DNA from: Nitrospirota bacterium
Lineage (GTDB): Bacteria; Nitrospirota; Thermodesulfovibrionia; UBA6902
Length of the DNA stretch: 64,000 nucleotides
Direction of reading: 5' to 3'
Assembly (NCBI GenBank): GCA_016207885.1
Contig: JACQZE010000003.1
Location: forward strand, 357,117-421,116
The position numbers and the translations under genes were made by a program. The notes beneath the pieces were generated by a model. That model saw nothing but the letters and a program-made list of their open reading frames with translations, did not search any database and was not told the origin of the DNA. Numbering within the stretch: position 1 is the stretch's first letter; each line of letters starts with the position of its first letter. Shown in pieces: positions 39,447 through 47,906 of this stretch.

Positions 39447-40067
39447 TTATTCCTTCAATGCCTCATGAACCCTTCCGACCATCTGCGCGGAAGGCTTCAA
39501 GGTCTTGTCGCCTTTCTCTTTCCACTTTGCCGGGCATCCCTCGGCGGAATGTTTCGCAAGGTGAAGATTTGCCTTGAACTTCCTCATCAGTTCATCAACA
39601 TTTCTGCCCATATTAAAGTAATTCACTTCAGCGTTCAGGAGCTTGCCTTCAGGGCTTATGATAAAAGTGCCTCTTAAGGAAAGCCCTGATGCCTCGTCAT
39701 AAACGCCGAACATCTTTGCAAGCTTTCCCGTGGTGTCGGAGCCCATCGGATATTTCACATCCTTAAGCATCTTCTCATCTCTATGCCATGCAAGGTGGAC
39801 GAATTTTGTGTCCCTGCTCACAGTAATCAATTCAGCGCCCATCTTTTTAAACCTGTCATACTGCTCTGCCAGAGCAGCGAATTCCGTAGCTCAGACAAAG
39901 GTAAAGTCCGCCGGATAAAAAAAGAGTATCGTCCACTTCTTATTCTTCCTTTGTGTCTCAAGGCTGATCCCTCCAAAGTCTCCTTTTGACGGCTCAAAAG
40001 TCTCTAATGTAAAGTCCGGCACCGTTGCTCCGATATTGCATCCCAAACATGCACAAGCTTCTGACAT
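39447..40067 (-). CDS. Selenocysteine-containing AhpC/Prx-type peroxiredoxin (in-frame TGA = Sec59)
   Basis: 206 aa if the TGA at 39893-39891 is read as selenocysteine. Start ATG 40067 with GGAGG 8 bases upstream. The frame is otherwise unbroken on both sides of the TGA: MSEACACLGCNIGATVPDFT... to FYPADFTFV-U-ATE, then MGAELITVSRDTKFVHLAWH... and a C-terminal GCPAKWKEKGDKTLKP with the resolving Cys. In cysteine homologues the TGA position is exactly the peroxidatic Cys of FTFVCPTE. A SECIS-like hairpin follows at 39877-39861. Family: reduces peroxides with thiols. Placed inside the cbb3 oxidase cluster. The alternative, a nonsense mutation, is less likely. Confidence 0.85.
39861..39877 (-). 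promoter_or_regulatory. Predicted bacterial SECIS hairpin
   Basis: CTGCTC-TGGCA-GAGCAG on the minus strand: a perfect 6-bp stem, five-base loop containing GG, beginning 14 bases after the TGA. Spacing and loop fit a SelB-binding SECIS element located inside the coding sequence. Confidence 0.6.
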
Positions 40068-40110
40068 AATTATTACCTCCTGTTTTTGCTGACAGCTATT
40101 AGTTTATCTC

Positions 40111-40296
40111 TCACTTCTTTACCGACTCCTCATAATCCTTTGCCTGGCTCCACCCGCTGATCTCAGGGGTATACGCTGCAAAATAAAAGATGCCCCATAA
40201 TATCAGCCCCCAGAAGAGTATCAGCCAGCCGACAGGGAGCTTACGCGCGGTATCCTTTGCCTCAAAGGCTTTTATATCATCATATTCCTCTGCCAT
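40111..40296 (-). CDS. Short FixP_N-like cbb3 subunit
   Basis: 61 aa. Cytosolic acidic start (MAEEYDDIKAFEAKD), then one helix (PVGWLILFWGLILWGIFYF) and a short periplasmic tail. It matches the N-terminal anchor domain of CcoP without any haem domain; the cytochrome part is instead fused to CcoO next door. Likely the third structural subunit. Confidence 0.75.
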   Translation of the reverse strand: MAEEYDDIKAFEAKDTARKLPVGWLILFWGLILWGIFYFAAYTPEISGWSQAKDYEESVKK

Positions 40297-40307
40297 GGCT
40301 CCTCCTT

Positions 40308-41243
40308 TTACTTATGCTGTAAAGACCTTATGTATGAGATCACAGACCATATCTCGTCCCTGCTCATCGTATCGTTAAAAGACGGCATCCCGCCCTTTGC
40401 AGTCCTGCCTTCCTCTACCATGCCCTCTTCGGTGCCATTGGTAATGAGTTCAAAATAATCATCGTCAGCAAGGTCTCCTTCTTTATACAGGAACATATTG
40501 TCCACAAGGCTCGGCCCTATGTCTCCGCCTGCATTTTCACCGTGGCACATGGCGCAGTTATCATCAAAAAGTTTCTTGCCCGCCGCTATCGCGCCCGGGT
40601 CTCCGGCAACCGGATTTTTAAGCTCCGCTTCCGTTACCGCTGATACCGGTTTGGCAGCAGCCGGCTTCTTTGTGACAGCCGTGCCTATGACCTGCATATA
40701 CGCTACAAGGGCGTCCATCTCGTTCTTGCCCTGAAGCACATAAATTTCTTCATCAGAATAACTGAATCCAAGAGCGTCCATATGGCTTTGAACATCAGAC
40801 GGATCGAGCGCCCTCTCTTTTATCCATGCGTAAGAAGGCATGTTCGATTCTTTAAAAAATGCCCTTGGATCTTCAAAATGCCTGTAATGCCACGCGTCAG
40901 GATACTTTCCGCCTATTCTTGCGAGGTCAGGGCCTGTTCTCTTTGACCCCCAGAGAAACGGGTAGTCATACGCGAACTCCCCTGCCTTGGAATACTCGCC
41001 GTACCTCATCACCTCTGACTTGAGCGGCCTTACCGTCTGTGTGTGGCAGTTGTTGCAGCCCTCCCGCTGATACACATCCCTGCCCGCAAGCTGAAGAGGA
41101 GTGAACGGCTTGAGGTTCTCCAGTTTAGGGTGCATCTGGCCGGTCATCATGGGAGCGAACATTGTAACTATCGTTCCCGCAAGTATTACAAGCAGCGCTA
41201 CTATCGAAAACATTATCGGTTTTTTATATATTTCTCCGGCCAT
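40308..41243 (-). CDS. ccoO: CcoO fused to a CcoP-type cytochrome c domain
   Basis: 311 aa from ATG 41243. Seen: N-terminal anchor helix, CcoO mono-haem domain with CNNCH (residues 63-67) and TGPDLARIGGKYP, Met ligand region NMPSYAW, then a linker rich in Ala/Pro and a second cytochrome c with CAMCH and a GGMPSF ligand loop. So one polypeptide carries subunit II and a subunit III-like domain. TGATG overlap with ccoN. Confidence 0.92.
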   Translation of the reverse strand: MAGEIYKKPIMFSIVALLVILAGTIVTMFAPMMTGQMHPKLENLKPFTPLQLAGRDVYQREGCNNCHTQTVRPLKSEVMRYGEYSKAGEFAYDYPFLWGSKRTGPDLARIGGKYPDAWHYRHFEDPRAFFKESNMPSYAWIKERALDPSDVQSHMDALGFSYSDEEIYVLQGKNEMDALVAYMQVIGTAVTKKPAAAKPVSAVTEAELKNPVAGDPGAIAAGKKLFDDNCAMCHGENAGGDIGPSLVDNMFLYKEGDLADDDYFELITNGTEEGMVEEGRTAKGGMPSFNDTMSRDEIWSVISYIRSLQHK

Positions 41244-42652
41244 CACCGCACCCCCTCTGCTTTTGCCGCGGCAAGGGCGTTGCCCTTGCGGATGGTCATC
41301 AATATGTTATAGATAAAATAAAGCATGCCTATGGTGAAGATAACTCCCGCGAAAGTCCTCATCTGCCAATATGGGTAGTTCTTCACAAGGGTCTCGACAA
41401 AGGTGTATTTAAGCGTGCCGTCAGGGTTTACAGCCTTCCATAACGCCCCCTGCTGGATGCCTGTTATCCACATTGTGACAGAGAAGAGGAGCTGCCCGAC
41501 CAGGACAAAATAAAAGTGCGTATTTGCGATCTTTTCGCTGTATATCTCTGTGTTGTATATCTTGGGAATGATGTAATAAATGGAAGCCGCAACTGTCATT
41601 GTCACCCATCCCATCGTGCCCATATGAACATGCCCCGGAACCCAGTCAGTGTAGTGAATAAGCTGGCTTACTACTCTCAGCGCCTGTGTCGGCCCCTGAA
41701 CGGTCTGGAGCCCGTAAAATGTAATACCGAGTATGAAGAACTTTGTGAGATAGTTCGTCCTCATCTTTGACCACTCAGGCGCCACTGTGTAAAAACCGTT
41801 CACAACAGAGCCCCATGACGGCGCGATAAGGAAGAGGCTGAACGCGATCCCGAGCGTCTGGATCCAGTCAGGAAGGGGCGTGTAAACCAGATGATGCGAC
41901 CCCACCCATAAATATCCGAATACCAGCGACCAGAAGGATATGATCGAGAGCCTGTGGCTGAATATCGGCAGCCCCGTAGACTTCGGCAGAAAGTAGTAGA
42001 ACATCGCCAAAATGGGAGTTGTAAATATAAAGCCAACCGCGTTATGGCCGTACCACCACTCGATATTCGCGCTGTTGACACCCGCATATAACGAGTAAGA
42101 CTTGAAGGGCCCCGCAGGAACGGCAAGGTTATTCACAATATAGAGAACCGCGACCGCTATGACAGTGGCAAGTATAAACCAGAGCGATATGTACATCTGC
42201 TCCTCTTTTCTCTTGATGATGGTTCCAAAGACATTTACCGCGAAGATCACCCAGAGGATCACAACGCCTATATCAAGAGGCCACTCAAGCTCCGCGTATT
42301 CAAGGGACTGGTTCATGCCAGCGAAAAGGCTTAAAGCGGCAAGCGTTATTGCGATATTGAACAGGTGCAGATGAAACCTCGCGAGCCGGGGAAAGAGGAG
42401 AGGCCTTCGTGTAAGCCTCATAACAATATAGTAAGAAATGCCGAATATAGCCCCGATGCCGAGACCGAACGCGAGCCCGTTCGTATGCACCACCCTCAGC
42501 CTTCCGAAGGTAAAGAACGGGGCAAAGTTCCAGCCTGGCGCCCACATCTGTACCGAGATCAAAAGGCCGATCAATATCCCCACCACTCCCCAGAAGATGG
42601 AGGATAGGATAAAGCCTTTTACAGTCTGATTATCGTATTGATAATCGCTCAT
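41243..42652 (-). CDS. ccoN: cbb3-type cytochrome c oxidase subunit I
   Basis: 469 aa, twelve or so membrane helices. Seen: HTNGLAFGLG, the copper/haem histidines in WWYGHNAVGFIFTTP and HHLVYT, HYTDWVPGHVHMGTMGW. High-affinity terminal oxidase reducing O2. GGAGG ribosome site. First gene of the cbb3 transcription unit; a dispersed palindrome pair lies just upstream. Confidence 0.96.
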   Translation of the reverse strand: MSDYQYDNQTVKGFILSSIFWGVVGILIGLLISVQMWAPGWNFAPFFTFGRLRVVHTNGLAFGLGIGAIFGISYYIVMRLTRRPLLFPRLARFHLHLFNIAITLAALSLFAGMNQSLEYAELEWPLDIGVVILWVIFAVNVFGTIIKRKEEQMYISLWFILATVIAVAVLYIVNNLAVPAGPFKSYSLYAGVNSANIEWWYGHNAVGFIFTTPILAMFYYFLPKSTGLPIFSHRLSIISFWSLVFGYLWVGSHHLVYTPLPDWIQTLGIAFSLFLIAPSWGSVVNGFYTVAPEWSKMRTNYLTKFFILGITFYGLQTVQGPTQALRVVSQLIHYTDWVPGHVHMGTMGWVTMTVAASIYYIIPKIYNTEIYSEKIANTHFYFVLVGQLLFSVTMWITGIQQGALWKAVNPDGTLKYTFVETLVKNYPYWQMRTFAGVIFTIGMLYFIYNILMTIRKGNALAAAKAEGVR

Positions 42653-42693
42653 ATTACAACCTCCTTATAATGATTCTTGCATGACCAATGCCT

Positions 42694-42753
42694 GTCACTC
42701 CCGCTTGTCGGGAGTCTTTCAGCTATTAAAGATTCCGGACAAGCCGGAATGAC
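42694..42753. repeat. Dispersed palindromic repeat pair, copy 4
   Basis: GTCACTCCCGCTTGTCGGG then AGTC, 13 bases, then GATTCCGGACAAGCCGG then AATGAC. Same head-to-head design as the pair at 31958. Located in the ccoN-rrf2 gap. Confidence 0.8.
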
Positions 42754-42820
42754 AAGGTTACCGCATTCAATAATAATTAAAAACATAGCACCCTTTAACC
42801 TGCCTGACAAGGTCGGAAGA

Positions 42821-43228
42821 TCATTTCTTCCTGTTTGCGGCAAGCATCTCAAAGTTATAGCCTTTTAAAAGATCCTCAAGCCCGGCCCTTATTCCAACCC
42901 ATACCGGATGGACAGAGCATGTCCTGCTGAGGTCACAGAACTTCCTGTCAACAACGCATTTGTTCATCGCAACCGGCCCCTCGATCGCCTCTATGACATC
43001 CAGCAGAGTGATGTCCTTCGGCCTTCTCGCAAGCTGAAAACCGCCCTTAACACCCCTGTAGGATGTGACGATGCCGGCCTTTGAGAGCTTCTGGAGTATC
43101 TTGGCAAGAAAGCTCCTTGGAACATCCCTTATCCCGGCGATCTCATCTATCACAACAACCTCATCAGGAGTTGCGGAAAGATGTATAAGGCACCTGACAG
43201 CATAATCTGTTTCGCGCGTGATCTGCAT
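42821..43228 (-). CDS. Rrf2-family Fe-S transcription regulator
   Basis: 135 aa from ATG 43228 (MQITRETDYAVRCL is the family's normal start; TTG 43234 is rejected). Winged helix with DVPRSFLAKILQKLSKAGIV, then three cysteines CVVDRKFCDLSRTC that should hold an Fe-S cluster as in IscR/NsrR/RsrR. Senses iron-sulfur, NO or redox state. Upstream of the ccoN cluster and transcribed in the same direction, so it may control it. Confidence 0.9.
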   Translation of the reverse strand: MQITRETDYAVRCLIHLSATPDEVVVIDEIAGIRDVPRSFLAKILQKLSKAGIVTSYRGVKGGFQLARRPKDITLLDVIEAIEGPVAMNKCVVDRKFCDLSRTCSVHPVWVGIRAGLEDLLKGYNFEMLAANRKK

Positions 43229-43234
43229 AATCAA

Positions 43235-43267
43235 GACTATTTTAGTCCTGTTTTAAAAAGATGTCAA
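43235..43267 (-). promoter_or_regulatory. Rrf2 gene promoter with overlapping palindromic operator
   Basis: On the minus strand: TTGACA (43267-43262), 17-base spacer, TAAAAT (43244-43239). GACTA-AAA-TAGTC (43247-43235) is a palindrome covering the -10 box, similar to IscR-type sites. The ATG at 43228 is about 10 bases past the -10, so the message is almost leaderless. Confidence 0.75.
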
Positions 43268-43334
43268 GAGGCAAGTTTAATTTTTTGTATTTATCTGCTA
43301 TTATCGAGTCAACTTTGCTATCAGGTAAAAGAAT

Positions 43335-44165
43335 ATGAAGACCGCTCTGGCACTTGACATTGACAGCACCCTGACACCGCCGCGCCAGCCTATCACCGCG
43401 CAGATGGCAGATGTCCTCGGGCGGCTTAATGTCCCTTTTTATGTCGCAGCAGGAAGCCACTTCTCTCTTTTGCAGGGGCAGTTCTTCACGCCTCTATATG
43501 GCCACGGATTCCGCGGGCGGTTCGACGCCTTTGTCAGCAACGGCGCGGTTCATTATCATTGTGATTATTCAAAAGAGATGTCCATCGAACTGGTCTCGGA
43601 GTTCAATATCAGGAATCATCTCGGAGAGAACGATTACCGCCGCTTGATGGATGTATTGGCCAAGACTCTTAATATGGAGGAGTTTCAGCTGCCTGCTGAT
43701 CTCAATATAGTGGATAACCGGATAGTTGACAGGGTATCAATGATAAACCTCTGTCCTATCGGCAGGCTGGAGCATGAAGGCCCGGATGCCGTGCTTAACC
43801 GGGAAAGATTCGTAAGTTTCGACCAGTCCGCAGGCTACAGGGAAAAGGTAATGCAACATCTTAATCTTGCATTGTCATCACTGATAAAAGAAAAGCATCT
43901 GCATATCACTCTCGGCGGACAGACCTCGTTCGATATCGGCATATCAGGCGAGGACAAGACCAAACCTGTGCGCAAGCTTTTGGAAGAGGGATTTAATAAA
44001 GTAGTCTTCATCGGCGATGCGTTATTCAAAGGCGGCAATGATGCAGCTGTCAATGAACTTATCGACACATGGCCCGCAGGATCCGAGTGCCCGGTAGAGG
44101 CGATACAGACAGGTTCGTGGCTTGAGACGATAGAGATATTTAAAAAGAGAAGTTTTCTGGATTAA
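43335..44165 (+). CDS. PMM2-like HAD phosphomannomutase
   Basis: 276 aa. Seen: HAD motif I LALDIDSTLTPP (nucleophile Asp8, acid Asp10), RVSMINLCPIGR, GGQTSFDIGISGEDKTKPVRKL, and FIGDALFKGGNDAAV with the metal aspartates. This set is typical of eukaryotic-type alpha-phosphomannomutases, which are of HAD fold and unusual in bacteria. Converts mannose/glucose-6-P and -1-P. First gene of the accessory operon; 21 bases before the next start. Confidence 0.8.
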   Translation: MKTALALDIDSTLTPPRQPITAQMADVLGRLNVPFYVAAGSHFSLLQGQFFTPLYGHGFRGRFDAFVSNGAVHYHCDYSKEMSIELVSEFNIRNHLGENDYRRLMDVLAKTLNMEEFQLPADLNIVDNRIVDRVSMINLCPIGRLEHEGPDAVLNRERFVSFDQSAGYREKVMQHLNLALSSLIKEKHLHITLGGQTSFDIGISGEDKTKPVRKLLEEGFNKVVFIGDALFKGGNDAAVNELIDTWPAGSECPVEAIQTGSWLETIEIFKKRSFLD

Positions 44166-44186
44166 TATATTTTGGGGAGGAAATTG

Positions 44187-46151
44187 ATGAGCGCTGAGAA
44201 ACTTGAAATAAAACCTTATGAAAAAAAGTGGCAAGAGATAAATCTTTCTAATGAAATTGTGGCGTCCTATAATCTTGACAAGTGGGCGGCTGAATTTTCC
44301 TTAATGACGGCTGGCTACCGGGATCAATTAAATCCTGAAGATGCTGATGATCCAAGTGTTGCATTCAATTCTCTGACAATGGCGATCTTAGGCGAAGCAA
44401 AGGCAAGGGTTTTTAAGAAGAAAGTTGCTTCCGGAGAACAGGCCCATGTTCATATCGGTGGAGAAACCCGGCCTCATACACAAGATTTCATAGCTATTCT
44501 TTCACGGGTATATGCTGCTCATAATATTCAGGTTCATCTCAGAGAAAAACCTAAGACCGCACCAATTTGGTATTCTTCTTTTGGGATTTTTCACAAGGAA
44601 TATCAAAGCGGCGATAACCTGACAGCGAGCCATTCACCATATTTTAAAGGGGGATGGAAGCCTATGGATTCGGCGGGCAAGCAGCTTCTCTCAGAAGAGC
44701 CTGAAATTATCTATGAAGTGCAAAATATCGTAAAAAACCGGGAGAAGATCACCCTTGCACCATGGGGACTAGAAGGTAAGATTCTTCATGATTTTGACAT
44801 TGATAATGCATACGTGAAGTACCAGCAGTCTGTTATTGTCGACAAATCCATGGATGATATCAAACACGCTATAGGAAAAGGATTCCGTTGCGTAGCCTGC
44901 ACAGTCGGCGGCTCAATGAAGGCCACGACTGAAAGCCTGTTCCCATTATTAGGCATCAGCACGGGCACAAACGGGGTCATTCAATATCTTTTTGGCGAAG
45001 AGGATTCGCATTATCATGGATTAGGCGAAAAAAACGGGAAACATTTTGGCCCTGATCCCAGTAAGAAAGAAGTTTACAAGAATATAGGCGCCCAGGACAT
45101 CCTACTTCAGGACAAGGCAAATATAGTCTTTATCTGGGATCCTGACGGCGACAGGTTCAATATAGTTACAACAACCCCGGCGGAGAGGGCAGAACAGGCA
45201 CAGGCACTCGGCCTCGAAGTCGAACCTTGCCCAGATACCGACAAAGCCATTGTGTACTTTACCCCGAATCAGCTTTTCTTTATGCTTACCGCATATCGCA
45301 TCAGTGTTCTCAAAGATACCGGTTTGCTTAATGCATATAATTGGTTCGTCACCCCTTCCATATCCACATCCCGATCAATTGGTGAGCTTGCTGCTAAGGA
45401 GAATATCCCGATCGTACAGGTACGCGTGGGTTTCAAGTATGTTGGCACTTTTTCGGAATGGCTTGAGAACCGATTCGATACAAATGAGCCATTCATAAAT
45501 GCTATTGGGGACAAGATATACATAGGCAAAAAACCCCGCGCTTTGATAATGTGTGAAGAATCAGGCGGCGCAGTCTTCGGAGGTACGGAGCTCCTTATGA
45601 ATGAGAGTGGAACAAAAGGCCTGATTGCGCTACGTGAGAAGGACGGCATGCAATTCGGTCTAATGATTCTGTCGCTCGCGTCCCATCTGTTCAATGAGAA
45701 GAAGTCTTTCGCGGAGTATTACTGCGGCCTGATTGAGGAGTATGATATCCTGCACAGGTTTTTCGACCGGCGTGATGTCATTCTTTACAATGAAAGGCTC
45801 ACTGGCCCTGAACGCGAAACAGCCAAAGCTGAGGGAGAGAGAAAAAGAGACAGGGTAATGGATTTTTTCAAGAACTTAACCGAGCAAGCTACCTCCGGAA
45901 AATCTATGGACGAAATACTCAGCGAGATTAACTCAAGGCTGAACGATGGGGATAAGTCAATACCAAAACCAAAAAGGGTATGCATGGTCGGCGAGGGCAA
46001 ACTTCTTGAAGGGACGTTAATGGAATTCGACGACTTCTGGGTTCTGATACGCGCTTCGGGAACGGATGCCCTTTTGAGGTATTATATTGAAGGAAAGGAA
46101 AAAGCTAAGATAAAGGTGTATCAGCAATCACTTATTAACTTAAAAATATAA
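44187..46151 (+). CDS. Alpha-D-phosphohexomutase family enzyme (PGM-like)
   Basis: 654 aa from ATG 44187, chosen for the GGGGAGG 7-13 bases upstream; TTG 44172 is rejected. Seen: catalytic serine loop TASHSP (about residue 145), metal loop DPDGDRFNI, sugar loop CEESGGAVFGG, phosphate loop RASGTDALLRYYIE. All four active loops are intact. It is larger than standard PGM (about 550 aa), with extra N-terminal and late helical segments, and is not a typical pgm. Two unrelated phosphohexomutases side by side suggest a dedicated sugar-1-phosphate supply. Confidence 0.82.
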   Translation: MSAEKLEIKPYEKKWQEINLSNEIVASYNLDKWAAEFSLMTAGYRDQLNPEDADDPSVAFNSLTMAILGEAKARVFKKKVASGEQAHVHIGGETRPHTQDFIAILSRVYAAHNIQVHLREKPKTAPIWYSSFGIFHKEYQSGDNLTASHSPYFKGGWKPMDSAGKQLLSEEPEIIYEVQNIVKNREKITLAPWGLEGKILHDFDIDNAYVKYQQSVIVDKSMDDIKHAIGKGFRCVACTVGGSMKATTESLFPLLGISTGTNGVIQYLFGEEDSHYHGLGEKNGKHFGPDPSKKEVYKNIGAQDILLQDKANIVFIWDPDGDRFNIVTTTPAERAEQAQALGLEVEPCPDTDKAIVYFTPNQLFFMLTAYRISVLKDTGLLNAYNWFVTPSISTSRSIGELAAKENIPIVQVRVGFKYVGTFSEWLENRFDTNEPFINAIGDKIYIGKKPRALIMCEESGGAVFGGTELLMNESGTKGLIALREKDGMQFGLMILSLASHLFNEKKSFAEYYCGLIEEYDILHRFFDRRDVILYNERLTGPERETAKAEGERKRDRVMDFFKNLTEQATSGKSMDEILSEINSRLNDGDKSIPKPKRVCMVGEGKLLEGTLMEFDDFWVLIRASGTDALLRYYIEGKEKAKIKVYQQSLINLKI

Positions 46152-46185
46152 GAGTTAAATTTGAATGTAGGCAGGGAATAAAATA

Positions 46186-46908
46186 TTGTATCCAGAACCT
46201 TACTTTGAGAGAAGCATGTTAAGCAAACTGCATAAAGAAATAAGGAGGGACGGCTTTGCCCCTGATTTTTTTCTTCCCATTCATCCTGATATGCCGGTCT
46301 ACGGGTTGAACATTGCTTTTGGTTGGCCTCTTCCTTCTCCTCTTAAAGAGTCTTATGAATATCTATATCGTGAGCTTCTGGCTCTTGGCTATGATATATA
46401 CGTATATCCTTATCATCAAACACATGTAACTGTAATGACGCTTGTAAATTTTAAAAAACACCAGTATCCCGGAGAAAAAGTTGTCGAGGAAATAGAGAAG
46501 CTTGTGCCTGATATAATCGAACTTTTATCAAGAGAACTGTCCGCTGGCTCTGAAAGTGACATTAAGACATTTAAGATCGATGTGGGACCGCCTATATTAT
46601 TTAAGAGTGCCTCCATTCTGCCTATCCGGAACCCCGACAAAACGGTCTATCGTTTAAGGGAAAAGATAGCTCTCCTAATGAAGGATGCGTTCTCCTTGGA
46701 AGTCGAGGTTCCCCAAGGTGTCCACTCTACTATCCTTCGATTCCTAAAAAGTCCGTCTGATGCGAATGTATTTATCCAAAAATTTGAATCCATAGCAGCT
46801 AACACTCATATGGGTGAAGTTACTATTAACGAACTATTATTAACCTCGGAAACTAAACCCTATATGCGAGGTGGAGAGATACTCCACCGTTTTCGACTTG
46901 GAGAATAA
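46186..46908 (+). CDS. 2H phosphoesterase superfamily protein
   Basis: 240 aa. Two HxT signatures, HVTVMTLV (His80) and HSTILRFL (His180), spaced as in the bilobed 2H fold (LigT, CPDase, phage Acb1-like). Such enzymes open cyclic phosphates or 2'-5' bonds in RNA or signalling nucleotides. TTG start at 46186; ATG 46216 is an alternative. Two bases before the next gene. Confidence 0.7.
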   Translation: MYPEPYFERSMLSKLHKEIRRDGFAPDFFLPIHPDMPVYGLNIAFGWPLPSPLKESYEYLYRELLALGYDIYVYPYHQTHVTVMTLVNFKKHQYPGEKVVEEIEKLVPDIIELLSRELSAGSESDIKTFKIDVGPPILFKSASILPIRNPDKTVYRLREKIALLMKDAFSLEVEVPQGVHSTILRFLKSPSDANVFIQKFESIAANTHMGEVTINELLLTSETKPYMRGGEILHRFRLGE

Positions 46909-46910
46909 TT

Positions 46911-47903
46911 ATGACAACAAGTAAAGAGACATTATTAATTACTGGGGGGCTTGGCTTTATAGGATCAAGCCTCGCGAAAAGACTTTGCAATAAATACAAT
47001 ATCATAATTGTTGACTTTGATTATTCGAACAGCGCTGAAAAAATCGCCAAGGAGTTGCAAAGTCAAGGGGTCAAGGTTATACATAGCGATATTGCATCAA
47101 CAGAGACTTGGAAGAAAATAGATGAATGCCAATACATTTTTCATGCGGCTGCTCAGGTTGCCGCTGAAGTCTCCTGGGTGAAACCTGATCTCGATTTCCG
47201 AACAAATGTTCATGGGACATTTCTTGTCGCCGAACATGCGCGCAAGTATAAGGCTTGCGTTATTTACTGCAATACAATTCGCGTATATGATCCGGATGCA
47301 GTTGAAGTTGCAATGGAGAAGATTGGAAAAGTATCTGAAAACTGTGCAACTATTGAAATATCTACAAAGCCGCAACCGCCCTTCGCCCTTTCGAAATATT
47401 TAGGGGAACAGTACTTGCACCACTACGCCAACATGCACAGATTGGAAGTCATCAGCCACAGGATGAGTGGGATCGTAGGCCCGGGGCAGCTAGGAAGCAA
47501 GACCCATGGCTGGATCGCAAATATTGTGCGTTGTGCTGTTAAAAAGAAGGAGTATACAATTTTCGGCGATGGTAATCAGACAAGGGATATTTTGCATATC
47601 AAAGATTTCATTGATCTAGTCGAAATAGAACTTGCAGATTTCAATACATACTCTGAAGGCGGTTTTTCCGTTTATAACGTAGGTGGTGGAGCGGCAAATA
47701 AACTCAGTATAAATCAAGTGATTAAAATGTTAGAAACAGAATTGTCGCGCGAGATGAAAACAACAAAAGATATTCCCCGCACTGGAGAACCCAAACATTA
47801 TACTTCTGATATTGCCCGAATTCAGGATAAAGGTTGGCTTACTCATATTACTGACACTAAAACTATCATTAGAGAACTAATAGATTGGTATGGGAGGGGA
47901 TAG
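46911..47903 (+). CDS. NAD-dependent nucleotide-sugar epimerase/dehydratase-like, catalytic Tyr replaced
   Basis: 330 aa. Extended SDR fold: ITGGLGFIGSSLA (residues 10-22), DF at the NAD ribose position, FHAAAQV, RMSGIVGPGQ, GDGNQTRDILHIKD. The usual YxxxK reads FALSK (Phe158, Lys162), so the proton-relay tyrosine is missing while the rest is conserved. May act as an altered epimerase, a reductase of different mechanism, or a non-catalytic binder. Three bases before the TIR gene. Confidence 0.78.
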   Translation: MTTSKETLLITGGLGFIGSSLAKRLCNKYNIIIVDFDYSNSAEKIAKELQSQGVKVIHSDIASTETWKKIDECQYIFHAAAQVAAEVSWVKPDLDFRTNVHGTFLVAEHARKYKACVIYCNTIRVYDPDAVEVAMEKIGKVSENCATIEISTKPQPPFALSKYLGEQYLHHYANMHRLEVISHRMSGIVGPGQLGSKTHGWIANIVRCAVKKKEYTIFGDGNQTRDILHIKDFIDLVEIELADFNTYSEGGFSVYNVGGGAANKLSINQVIKMLETELSREMKTTKDIPRTGEPKHYTSDIARIQDKGWLTHITDTKTIIRELIDWYGRG

Positions 47904-47906
47904 TCA

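Noticed and set aside
39447..39842. Peroxiredoxin as a 131-aa truncated gene or pseudogene
   Set aside because: The coding frame continues upstream through a single TGA to an ATG with a strong ribosome site, and the TGA falls exactly on the catalytic Cys position with a SECIS-like hairpin after it. Selenocysteine is the better reading.
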